From: NCEH01 sp002257205
GTDB lineage: Bacteria > Pseudomonadota > Alphaproteobacteria > Rhizobiales > Xanthobacteraceae
Length of the DNA stretch: 64,000 bases
Reading direction: 5' to 3' (one strand)
Assembly: GCF_043195105.1 (NCBI RefSeq)
Contig: NZ_JBAFWO010000015.1
In this document: in pieces, positions 53,028-61,108 of the stretch
Position numbering within the stretch: the first letter of the stretch is position 1
How the letters are laid out: the number at the start of each line of letters is the position of its first letter
The notes under the pieces: generated by a model
Seen by the model: only the letters and a program-made list of their open reading frames with translations
Databases searched by the model: none
What the model was told of the DNA's origin: nothing
Translations under genes and position numbers: made by a program

Positions 53028-53627
53028 TCAAGCCTCCCCGATGACGCGAGCCGAGCGCGGCAGGCCGAGCACGGCTCCCGGCGCGACGAGGATGAGGTCC
53101 ACGCCTAGCGGAAACAGCTGCCGGTTGGCGGCGAGGCGGGCGGAAAAATCGGCGGGCAGCGGCGCGGCCGCAAAGCCCACGCGGGTCTCGATGCCCGGCC
53201 CCTCCAGCTGGATCGGGCCTTCGCCGAGGGTCGTCACCTGCACCACCAGCGTGGTGGAGCGGTCGGGATAATCCGGCTCGCCGAGGGCGAAGCGCGCGAA
53301 GTCCGGCAAGGCCGACCCATCGGCGATCAGGGCGAAGCGCCCGGCGGCGGGCGCCTCGACCAGCGGTGCGGAGGTGTGAAAGCGCAAAAAGGCGGCGACC
53401 GCCGGCGCAGCGGCCAGGGCCGGATCCAGCCACACCGGAGTTTCATAATCCAGCAGCGCCAAAGCGATGGCCGCCATATCGGGCGAGAGCGGCGCGGGCG
53501 GGGCGAGACGGGTGCGCAGCGGCACCGGAAGGCCGGGACGGGCGAGCGCCCACATCACCGCCTTGAAAACCTCCTGCGCCTCGCGCGGGGCGTCGGCGAA
53601 GCCGGACGCCAATGCAGTGGCGGGCAT
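53028..53627 (-). CDS. phnH: C-P lyase core complex protein PhnH
   Basis: PhnH is a structural subunit of the PhnGHIJ core, required in vivo and in the nucleosidase step. The 199-residue product shows the family pattern FADAPREAQEVFKAVMWALARPG at the N-terminus (residues 10-32, read in two parts), then LDYETPVWLDP, PDYPDRSTTLVVQV and LPLGVDLIL-like FPLGVDLILVAPG. It overlaps phnG by one base and is followed by phnI. Confidence 0.94.
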   Translation of the reverse strand: MPATALASGFADAPREAQEVFKAVMWALARPGLPVPLRTRLAPPAPLSPDMAAIALALLDYETPVWLDPALAAAPAVAAFLRFHTSAPLVEAPAAGRFALIADGSALPDFARFALGEPDYPDRSTTLVVQVTTLGEGPIQLEGPGIETRVGFAAAPLPADFSARLAANRQLFPLGVDLILVAPGAVLGLPRSARVIGEA

Positions 53628-54085
53628 TAATCTTCTCCCCGGACCATGGTGAAGAAATTCACCTTGGTCGCTTCGGTCTTGGCGGCGCCCTGCGTCACTT
53701 CATCGTCAAGGCGGCGGCGTACATCGGTTAGAGCCAGTTCGACGGTGCCGCGCAGGGCTTCGTCCTGCCACAGAGCGTCGAGGATGGCGGCGGCTCGTGC
53801 GCGTTCTGGCTCGCGCCCGAGCATATAGGAGACACCGGTGGCCCCCGCTTCGAGTTGCACCGCCGCACGCGTCACGGTGGCTTCACCCAGGTTGAAGGGC
53901 GAGCCATCCCCGCCGACGCGGCCGCGCAGCATGGCGAGGCCGACGTCGGGCGTCCGCAACTCCCGCATGGGAGGCAAGGGTGCGAATCGCTCGACGGCGG
54001 CTTCGAGCTCTTCGCGTGTGGCGCGCGAAAGAAGGCGCATCATTTCGATGCGGCGGGCGGTCGCGTCGTCCGGGCTGTCGTTCAT
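53627..54085 (-). CDS. phnG: C-P lyase core complex protein PhnG
   Basis: PhnG is the first subunit of the PhnGHIJ complex. The 152-residue length equals the E. coli protein (150). Family features are RRIEMMRLLSRATREELE, RTPDVGLAMLRGRVGGDGSP, FNLGEATVTRAAVQL and GYMLGR-like SYMLGREPERA. The start MNDSPDDATARR at 54085 has GAGGA upstream; the frame continues to 54211 only across the promoter. It is the first gene of the catabolic operon, divergent from phnF. Confidence 0.95.
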   Translation of the reverse strand: MNDSPDDATARRIEMMRLLSRATREELEAAVERFAPLPPMRELRTPDVGLAMLRGRVGGDGSPFNLGEATVTRAAVQLEAGATGVSYMLGREPERARAAAILDALWQDEALRGTVELALTDVRRRLDDEVTQGAAKTEATKVNFFTMVRGED

Positions 54086-54158
54086 TGCGCTCGATCCTCG
54101 GGTCAGGTGCAGCGCGATCTGCCGGGTGGAGGTATCGTGTCGGTGCCTCTGGAAATAG

Positions 54159-54180
54159 TTTGTATAATAAGATATACAAA
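54159..54180. promoter_or_regulatory. Palindromic operator candidate for PhnF
   Basis: A perfect inverted repeat TTTGTATA-N6-TATACAAA in the 128-base gap between divergent phnG and phnF. It is strikingly AT-rich in a GC-rich genome. GntR/HutC-family repressors bind such GT-rich dyads, so autoregulation of phnF and repression of phnG-N are the likely roles. Confidence 0.65.
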
Positions 54181-54213
54181 TAAGCAAGGCACGCGGGCAA
54201 AGCGGGCACAAAA

Positions 54214-54999
54214 ATGATGGGAACGGTGACGACCATGGACGAAATGGGTCACGCTGCGATGACAGATGCGGTGGATGCGGATGTGAAGCGCGGGTCGGGG
54301 ATTGCGCTGTGGAAGCAGATCGCCGAACGCCTGGAGGGCGAGATTACGTCTGGCCTCTACGCGCCGGGCGCGCGGCTGCCGGTGGAGGCGGACCTTGCGC
54401 TGCGCTTCGGCGTCAACCGCCACACCGTGCGGCGCGCCCTGGCGGTGTTGTCCGAACAGGGGATGATCGAGGCCACCGCCGGGCGCGGCACCTTCGTGAA
54501 GGACGCCCCGCTGCGCTATCCCATCGGCACGCGCACGCGCTTCTGCGAGATCGTGTCCGCCAACGGGCGCGAGCCGTTCGGCCGCTGTCTCGGCTCGGTG
54601 GTCGAGCCGGCGAGCCGCGAGGTGGCGCAGGGGCTGGAGATTCCCGAAGGCACGCCGGTGCTGGCCATCGAGACCATTCATGAAGCGGATGGCGTGCCGA
54701 TTTCCTGCGGGCGGGCCTATTTCCCCCAATCCCGCTGCCGCGACCTCGATCTCGTCTATGCCGCCACCGGTTCGCTGACGCGGGCGCTTGCCACCATCGG
54801 CATTCTCGATTTCCGGCGCCGGGAGACCCGCGTTTCCGCCCGCCCGGCGAACGAGACCGAGCAGGAACGCTTGTCGCTCAGTCCCGGCCGGGCTGTGATG
54901 GTGGTGGAACGGGTGGACGTGGAAGCCAACGGCACGCCCTTGCAATGGGGCCGCGCCAGCTTCGCCGCTGACCGGGTGCAACTCGTCATCAAGCCGTGA
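54214..54999 (+). CDS. phnF: Phosphonate metabolism transcriptional regulator PhnF (GntR/HutC family)
   Basis: A 261-residue repressor-type regulator. The N-terminal winged helix is GLYAPGARLPVEADLALRFG, then NRHTVRRALAVLSEQGMIEA, followed by the wing GRGTFV. The C-terminal UTRA effector domain starts near residue 105 and includes VLAIETIHEADGVPISCGRAYF. It is divergent from phnG, with a palindrome between them. Several in-frame ATGs (54214, 54235, 54259) precede the domain; the first is listed, but the start is uncertain. The ligand is unknown, probably a phosphonate pathway compound or phosphate. Confidence 0.92.
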   Translation: MMGTVTTMDEMGHAAMTDAVDADVKRGSGIALWKQIAERLEGEITSGLYAPGARLPVEADLALRFGVNRHTVRRALAVLSEQGMIEATAGRGTFVKDAPLRYPIGTRTRFCEIVSANGREPFGRCLGSVVEPASREVAQGLEIPEGTPVLAIETIHEADGVPISCGRAYFPQSRCRDLDLVYAATGSLTRALATIGILDFRRRETRVSARPANETEQERLSLSPGRAVMVVERVDVEANGTPLQWGRASFAADRVQLVIKP

Positions 55000-55050
55000 G
55001 AGCGGGCGGCATCGGGCATGGATCGGGGCCGAACGCCCCATCGAAAGCAG

Positions 55051-55069
55051 CCGACCGAAGACCGGTCGG
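55051..55069. terminator. Weak terminator-like hairpin after phnF
   Basis: A 7-bp inverted repeat (55051-55057 with 55063-55069) with a 5-base loop, between convergent phnF and the cytochrome c remnant. There is no clear T-run on either side. Confidence 0.4.
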
Positions 55070-55108
55070 TTCCGCACTTCAACGAGACGCTCAGGTCGTG
55101 GTCGGTGT

Positions 55109-55324
55109 TTACTTCAAGGTTTTCAGATAGGCGATGACGGCCGTGACGTCCTCCGGCCTCTTCAGGCCGGCAAATGCCATCTTGGAGCCGGGGACAATGC
55201 TCTTGGGATTGGCCAAGTATTTACTGAGGGTCGCCTCGTCCCACGTGAGTCCGGAATTCTTCATGGCGGCGCTATATTGATAGCCCGCGACGCTCCCGGC
55301 CTTCATGCCGACGATTCCGAAGAG
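55109..55324 (-). pseudogene. C-terminal remnant of a class I cytochrome c
   Basis: Seventy-one codons read as the second half of a cytochrome c2-type protein: LFGIVGMKAGSVAGYQYSAA, the GLTWDEATLSKYL helix, the heme-ligand Met segment PGSKMAFAGLK, and the terminal helix VTAVIAYLKTLK with its TAA stop. The N-terminal half with the CXXCH heme site is missing. The homology starts abruptly 8 bases from the phnE2 stop. The protein cannot bind heme covalently, so this is a truncated gene and probably a rearrangement scar. Confidence 0.85.
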
Positions 55325-55332
55325 TCGTCGCC

Positions 55333-56193
55333 TCAGACCACCTCTTTTCGGCCGATGATGGCGAAGCGCAGGCGCGAGGAGATGAAATCGATCACCGCCA
55401 CCATCACCAGCATCATGAGGATGAGCACGCTCACCTTCTGCCATTCCAGCACGCGGATCTGCTCCACCAGGTGAAGCCCGAGCCCGCCCGCGCCGACGAT
55501 GCCGACGATGGTGGACTGGCGCGAATTGCTCTCGAAAATATACAGCACCTGGCTGGTGAGCACCGGCATCACCTGCGGCAGCAGGCCGAACCGCACCGCA
55601 TCCAACCCCGTGCCGCCGGTCGAGAGAATGCCTTCCACCGCCTTGCGGTCGGTGGCCTCGATGGCTTCGGAAAACAGCTTGGCGAAGATGCCCACGCTGG
55701 CGGTGGCGATGGCCAATATGCCGGCGAACGGGCCGAGCCCCACCACGGTGACGAAGATCAGCGCCCAGATCAGCCGGTCGATGCCGCGCACCACGTCCAG
55801 GAACCGCCGCACCAGCATATGGAGGAAGAAGTTCGGCACCACGTTGCGGGCGGCGATGAAGCCGAGCGGCACCGCGATCACCGCGCCGATGAAGGTGCCG
55901 AGGAAGGCGATCGACAGGGTTTCGCCCAACGCGTGGATATAGAGCGGAAATTGTGTGCCGGGATCGGGCGGCACCATGAGGGTGAGGAACAGCCACAGCT
56001 GTCGGATGCCGCTGCCGATGCGGGCGAAGCTGAATTCCAGCTGCCACATGGCATAGGCCGCCAGCACCACCAGCGCCACGAGGCAGCCGGCGGTCCAGAC
56101 GCGGCGCGCCAGCGAAGGCGTGAAGATCTGCGGATGCAGCGCCGCGAGGCGGGCGCGATCCGCGGCATCGGGGGCGAGGCGGGCGCGGTTCAT
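55333..56193 (-). CDS. phnE: Phosphonate ABC transporter permease PhnE, second copy
   Basis: A 286-residue inner-membrane permease of the PhnCDE importer with about six hydrophobic helices. It has the ABC-permease coupling region (IFAKLFSEAIEATDRKAVEGI) and the family segment FGLLPQVMPVLTSQVLYIFESNSR. IVGAGGLGLHLVEQI is the typical C-terminal signature. Its ATG overlaps the stop of the other phnE by 4 bases. The two permeases probably form a heterodimer. Confidence 0.95.
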   Translation of the reverse strand: MNRARLAPDAADRARLAALHPQIFTPSLARRVWTAGCLVALVVLAAYAMWQLEFSFARIGSGIRQLWLFLTLMVPPDPGTQFPLYIHALGETLSIAFLGTFIGAVIAVPLGFIAARNVVPNFFLHMLVRRFLDVVRGIDRLIWALIFVTVVGLGPFAGILAIATASVGIFAKLFSEAIEATDRKAVEGILSTGGTGLDAVRFGLLPQVMPVLTSQVLYIFESNSRQSTIVGIVGAGGLGLHLVEQIRVLEWQKVSVLILMMLVMVAVIDFISSRLRFAIIGRKEVV

Positions 56194-57086
56194 GAACGGC
56201 GCTCCGTGCCCAGCAGCGCATGGCGCACGCGCTCGGTGACGAGGTCGATGATCACCACCGTGCCGATGATCAGCAGCAGGATGGCGGAGACATCGGAATA
56301 ATAGAATTTGCGCACCGCCTCCACCAGGTCCTGCCCGATGCCGCCGGCGCCGACGAAGCCCATGATCGCGGCTTCGCGCACATTCTCTTCAAACCGCAGC
56401 AGGCCGTAGGAGGCGAAATTGGAGAGCACCTGCGGCAGCACCGCGAAGCGCACGGTCTGCACCCAATCGGCGCCCGAGGCGGTGGCGCCGTCCACCGGCT
56501 TCATGTCGATATTCTCGACCACCTCGGCGAACAATTTGCCGAGCGCGCCCATGGTGTGGATGGACAGCGCCAGCACGCCGGGCATGGGCCCGAGGCCGAA
56601 CGCCACCACGAACAGCAGGGCGAACACGATCTCCGGCACGGTGCGGCAGAATTCCAGGAAGCGGCGCACGCCCATCCTGATCCAGGGGGATCGCACGAGA
56701 TTGGCGCTGGCGAGGAAGCACAGGCAGAAGGCGCCGAGGCCGCCGAACACCGTGCCGAGATAGGCGATCAGGATCGTATCCCACAGCAGCTTCAGCCAAT
56801 GGTCCAGGTTCCAGAACCATTCGCCGAGGTCGGCGGCCAGATTGGCGAAGGTGAGCGTGGGCGTGATGTCGTAGAAATAATTCCCGAGCCGCCCCGCATT
56901 GGCCAGGAACACGGCCGGCTTCACCTCGCCCATCCAGGAAGAGAGGGCGATGCAGACCACGATCACCGCGAGGCCGATATAGACGTGGCGCCGGCGCGAG
57001 GCCATGGCCGCCGCATAATGGCGGGCCAGCGGCGCGAGTTGCTCGGCCGGAAGGGTCGCGAACGCGTGGGGCAGGGGAAAGGGCAT
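56190..57086 (-). CDS. phnE: Phosphonate ABC transporter permease PhnE, first copy
   Basis: A 298-residue permease paralogous to the next gene, with coupling region GKLFAEVVENIDMKPVDGATASG, FAVLPQVLSNFASYGLLRFE and VGAGGIGQDLVEAVRKFYYSD. It has about six hydrophobic helices. A GC hairpin lies between phnD and this gene, consistent with receptor mRNA being kept in excess of permease mRNA. Confidence 0.95.
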   Translation of the reverse strand: MPFPLPHAFATLPAEQLAPLARHYAAAMASRRRHVYIGLAVIVVCIALSSWMGEVKPAVFLANAGRLGNYFYDITPTLTFANLAADLGEWFWNLDHWLKLLWDTILIAYLGTVFGGLGAFCLCFLASANLVRSPWIRMGVRRFLEFCRTVPEIVFALLFVVAFGLGPMPGVLALSIHTMGALGKLFAEVVENIDMKPVDGATASGADWVQTVRFAVLPQVLSNFASYGLLRFEENVREAAIMGFVGAGGIGQDLVEAVRKFYYSDVSAILLLIIGTVVIIDLVTERVRHALLGTERRS

Positions 57087-57117
57087 GGGGCGTTGGTTCC
57101 GAACCTGCGGGAACGGA

Positions 57118-57137
57118 CGGCCCGCCGAAGCGGGCCG
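57118..57137 (-). other. Intra-operon hairpin between phnD and phnE
   Basis: A perfect 8-bp stem (57118-57125 with 57130-57137), with loop CGAA on the plus strand (UUCG in the minus-strand transcript) and no T-run, right after the phnD stop. Such hairpins often protect the receptor-coding mRNA 3' end in ABC operons. That role is inferred. Confidence 0.5.
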
Positions 57138-57148
57138 CCCTTTCGGCG

Positions 57149-58069
57149 TCAGGACGCCTTCTTCTTGCGCAGTTCGTCGACGAACTTGATCAGCTCGATC
57201 ACCGGCTTGTAGGCCGCGTTGTCGACCGGCTGCCAGGGCTGGGCCTTGCCTTCATAGATCTTGTCGAAAGCGGCCTTGTCGTTCTTCTGGATCGAGAAGA
57301 AGGCTTCGCGGATCTTCGCCTTCAGATCGTCCGGCAGGTCCGTCAGATAGGCATAGGGCGAGTTCACGATGAGGTCGGACTTGTAGATGATGCGGTAGTC
57401 CGCGTATTTCGCCATCCCCTTGCGATCCATGCGCATGAGGTTGGATTCGTTTTCATCGTTCCACCAGTTGAAAGCTGCGTCGCAGGTGCCCTGCTGCACG
57501 GCGATCACGGCGTTCTCGTGCGAGCCGGCATAGACCACCTTGCTGAAATAGGCGTCGGGGGTGATGCCCATCTTGCTCAGGGCGTAGCGCGGCACGTTGT
57601 TGCCGGAGGTGGAGTTCGGGTCCACCAGGCAGAGATTCTTGCCCTTCAGATCCTCGATCGACTTGTAGGGGCTGTCGGCCTTCACATAGAGCACCGAGTG
57701 ATAGCCCTTGGTGCCGTCCTGGTTCACTTCGATCGCGAAGGCTTCGGTCTTCACGCCGGTGAGCAGGGCGCGGGCGAAGGAGGCCGGGCCGTAGGCGGCG
57801 ATCTGGACGTTGCCGGCGCGCTGGCCCTCGATCACGGCCGCATAATCATTGGCGACGCGCAGGGTCACCTTCACGCCGAGCTCCTTGGAGAGATAGTCCA
57901 TGAGCGGCTGATAGCGGTCCGTGACGCCCGAGGCGTTCTCGGCCGGGATGACCGCGAACACCAGCTCGGGATATTTGGCTTTCCAATCCTGGGCGGCGGC
58001 GGCGCCGGCGAAGCCGGCGGAGAGCACCGCGGCGGTCGCCACGGTCATGAGGGTACGACGGGTCAGCAT
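57149..58069 (-). CDS. phnD: Phosphonate-binding periplasmic protein PhnD
   Basis: The 306-residue solute receptor of the phosphonate importer. The Sec signal peptide is MLTRRTLMTVATAAVLSAGF and on to AAAAQ (about residue 27). The mature part has FAVIPAENASGVTDRYQPL, the ligand loop AAYGPASFARAL, the DPNSTSGNNVPRYAL segment and VYAGSHENAVIAVQQG. AAGGAG lies 7 bases before the ATG at 58069, fixing the start. It is the second gene of the phnCDEE unit; a gap of 192 bases separates it from phnC. Confidence 0.95.
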   Translation of the reverse strand: MLTRRTLMTVATAAVLSAGFAGAAAAQDWKAKYPELVFAVIPAENASGVTDRYQPLMDYLSKELGVKVTLRVANDYAAVIEGQRAGNVQIAAYGPASFARALLTGVKTEAFAIEVNQDGTKGYHSVLYVKADSPYKSIEDLKGKNLCLVDPNSTSGNNVPRYALSKMGITPDAYFSKVVYAGSHENAVIAVQQGTCDAAFNWWNDENESNLMRMDRKGMAKYADYRIIYKSDLIVNSPYAYLTDLPDDLKAKIREAFFSIQKNDKAAFDKIYEGKAQPWQPVDNAAYKPVIELIKFVDELRKKKAS

Positions 58070-58261
58070 GTCTCGCTCCTTGAGGATGCGGGGTCTGGAT
58101 GCGGGGGTACGAAAACGCTTGAAATCACGCGTACTTTTGGAAAACCGCGCGCGGCCATGGGCTGCGCGAAGCGGGGGTCGCATGCGCTGTCGAGCGTCCG
58201 CGCGCGCCAGCGGCGTGCCCGTGCTGGCGCCCGGCCGCCACGCGCATGGCGGCGGGCGGGG

Positions 58262-59074
<813 letters not shown>

Positions 59075-59121
59075 CTGGTTTTGCTCCGGTGCTTGCCGGG
59101 ACATTTCCTTAAGTGGGCGCC

Positions 59122-59150
59122 GCAACAATCTTATGACAGTGCGGTGATTG
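59122..59150 (-). promoter_or_regulatory. Pho-box-like element upstream of phnC
   Basis: Read on the minus strand there are three 7-base units at 11-base spacing: CAATCAC, CTGTCAT (an exact match to the PhoB half-site) and TTGTTGC. It lies 48-76 bases before the chosen phnC ATG, where a PhoB-activated -35 substitute would sit. Only the middle unit matches well. Confidence 0.45.
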
Positions 59151-59202
59151 GATGCCGTTGCGCCCTTGCAAATCCTCCAAGGTCGAGCTTCATAAATTTG
59201 TC

Positions 59203-59219
59203 ACGGACGTCACAATCCG
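59203..59219. other. Imperfect dyad with repeated GTGAC upstream of phnC
   Basis: TTGTCACGGACGTCACAA-type sequence about 130 bases before phnC. The arms TTGTCAC and GTCACAA are related by an imperfect dyad, and the minus strand reads GTGAC twice. It is different from the PhnF palindrome. Its role is unknown. Confidence 0.25.
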
Positions 59220-59529
59220 GTCGGAAAACCTATTTGTTGGGACAAAAGTACATTTAATGCCAAGGGCCTAAGGCGAGAGGCCAATCGCCGCCTGGTCGCA
59301 GCCGGGGCACAGGAGCAGCGGTTTGGCGGGGCGGAAGCCGGCGGGCGGACAGACGCACGCATCCGCGCGGGCGGGCCGCTTGCGAAGCCTGGAAGGCCGG
59401 TGTTGTCGAGGCCGATGGGTGTGGAGGAGGCACGCGGCGCCGGAGATTTTCTCTCCAGCGCCGCGTCGATCGACCTGCCCTTCGCGATTTTTGGTCTTTT
59501 ACGAAGGCGGCTTGAGCGTGTGGCCAAAC
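59220..59529. other. Intergenic sequence, no supported gene
   Basis: About 310 bases of GC-rich sequence. Short open frames exist on both strands but have Arg/Ala/Pro-rich translations without signal or domain features. TTTTTGGTCTTT at 59488-59499 is complementary to AAAGACCAAAAA at 59656-59667. Confidence 0.4.
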
Positions 59530-59613
59530 TCAGATCATGCCGAGCAGCACCGCGCCGATTACGGCGAAAGCGGTACTCACTTTGAGCATGTCGAGTATCG
59601 AGCCCAGGTCCAC
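59530..59613 (-). CDS. Possible 27-residue single-helix membrane peptide
   Basis: A GTG-started frame with TTGAGAA and GGGA just upstream. It would encode a charged N-terminus (MDLGSILDMLKVS) followed by one hydrophobic helix (TAFAVIGAVLLGMI). It resembles small membrane peptides in general, but I recognise no family. It lies between 12-base complementary elements at 59488-59499 and 59656-59667. Length alone cannot prove coding. Confidence 0.3.
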   Translation of the reverse strand: MDLGSILDMLKVSTAFAVIGAVLLGMI

Positions 59614-59799
59614 TTCTCAAGTCCCTTTTTGGTCGATCTCCGCGCGAAGCTTAGCAAAGACCAAAAAATGGAAAAGGAAATAACGCTGCCGCGATGCGGC
59701 GCTTTATCTTGCGCCGCAGCGTCGATTTTCGAGAACTGAACGATACCATCCACATGACGGTATCGCACTGCACATTGGGCTGTTTTGATATATTGTATT

Positions 59800-61059
59800 T
59801 CAGCTTTGCAGCGCGCGTTCCGCGAAGGCAGCGACGGTCAATGCCGTCCGATCCCGGCCAAAACGCCCCACGATCTGCACCCCCATGGGCATGCCATTGG
59901 TGCCCGAAAGGCCGGTCACGTTCACCGTCGGCGTGCCCATCAGCGTCCACAGCCGATTGAAGATGGCGGACCCGGTGGTGCTATAGCCTTCCGGCGCCGT
60001 GCCGGGCGCGGAGAAGGTGAGGATGGCGTCATAATCGGCGAAGAAGTCCCCCAGCCGCTGGCGCGCGCGCTTGGCGGTGCGGCGGGCGGAATCATAATCA
60101 TCCGGCTGCACCTTGGCGGCCTGCTCCAGATAGCGCGCCAGCAGCGGCGAGAGCAGGTGGCGCAGGCGGTCATATTCGTCGGCGAAGGCGATGGCGCCTT
60201 CGAAATCCTGGATCGTGGCGTGGATCGCGTCGGCGGCTTCCAATTCGGCCGGCAGCGCGACCTCGCTCACATGGGCGCCGGCGGCCTCCATCGCCCGCGC
60301 GGCCTGGTCGAGCGCCGCATGGGCGTCGGCGTCGGCCAGGTCGGCACGCACGGTGCGGATGACCGCAATGCGCGGCGCCTGCGCCACCTCGGCACCGATG
60401 TCGAGGTCGCGCCCGGTGAGGCCGGCGGCGGCGAACGCCACGTCCTGAACCCGTGCGCCGAACAGGCCGATGGTGTCGAGGTGCCAGGAGAAGGTCTTCA
60501 TGCCCATGGTGGGCAAGGTGCGGAAGGTCGGCTTATAGCCGGTGACGCCGCAATAAGAGGCCGGCCGGATGACCGATCCGCCGGTCTGGGTGCCGAGGGC
60601 GAGCGGCACCATGCCCGCCGCCACCGCCGCCGCGGAGCCCGCCGAGGAGCCGCCGGGTGTATGGCTGAGCCGGCGCGGATTGCGCGTGGCGCTCGGTTCC
60701 AGGAAGGCGAATTCCGTGGTCACGGTCTTGCCGAGCAGCACGCCGCCGCCGCGCCGCGCCTGGCTCACCACCGGCGCGTCGGTGGCGGGACGGTGGCCGG
60801 CAAAGATCGGGGAATTATATTCGGTGGGCAGTTCTCGCGTATCGAGAATGTCCTTCACCGCGAACGGCAGCCCGGCGAGCGGGCGATCGGCCTGGCCCGG
60901 CGCCTGCGCGGCTGTGCGGGCGGCATCGAGATCAAGGACGGCGAACGCGCGCACGTCTTTCTCATGCTCGTCGATCGCCTGCGCGCACAAGTTCACAAGG
61001 TCGAGGGGCGTGAGGCGGCCGGATCGCACATCGTGGGCAAGGTCGCGGGCGAATAGCAT
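59800..61059 (-). CDS. Amidase-signature family hydrolase
   Basis: A 419-residue enzyme of the AS family, hydrolysing amide bonds of unknown substrates. The Ser-cisSer-Lys triad is complete: Lys 69 in LPFAVKDILD, Ser 138 in TPGGSSAGSAAA and Ser 162 in GTQTGGSVIRPASYCG, with the same 69 and 24 residue spacings as malonamidase E2. The start MLFARDLAHDV at 61059 matches the domain start; the frame runs upstream to 61170 with a low-complexity tail. It lies 49 bases after the deacetylase gene on the same strand. GatA is unlikely because no gatB/gatC are adjacent. Confidence 0.9.
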   Translation of the reverse strand: MLFARDLAHDVRSGRLTPLDLVNLCAQAIDEHEKDVRAFAVLDLDAARTAAQAPGQADRPLAGLPFAVKDILDTRELPTEYNSPIFAGHRPATDAPVVSQARRGGGVLLGKTVTTEFAFLEPSATRNPRRLSHTPGGSSAGSAAAVAAGMVPLALGTQTGGSVIRPASYCGVTGYKPTFRTLPTMGMKTFSWHLDTIGLFGARVQDVAFAAAGLTGRDLDIGAEVAQAPRIAVIRTVRADLADADAHAALDQAARAMEAAGAHVSEVALPAELEAADAIHATIQDFEGAIAFADEYDRLRHLLSPLLARYLEQAAKVQPDDYDSARRTAKRARQRLGDFFADYDAILTFSAPGTAPEGYSTTGSAIFNRLWTLMGTPTVNVTGLSGTNGMPMGVQIVGRFGRDRTALTVAAFAERALQS

Positions 61060-61108
61060 CGGAAGGTCTTTCTTTTTGGTTCGCAGGTCGGGTTGAGGTG
61101 AAGCGGCT

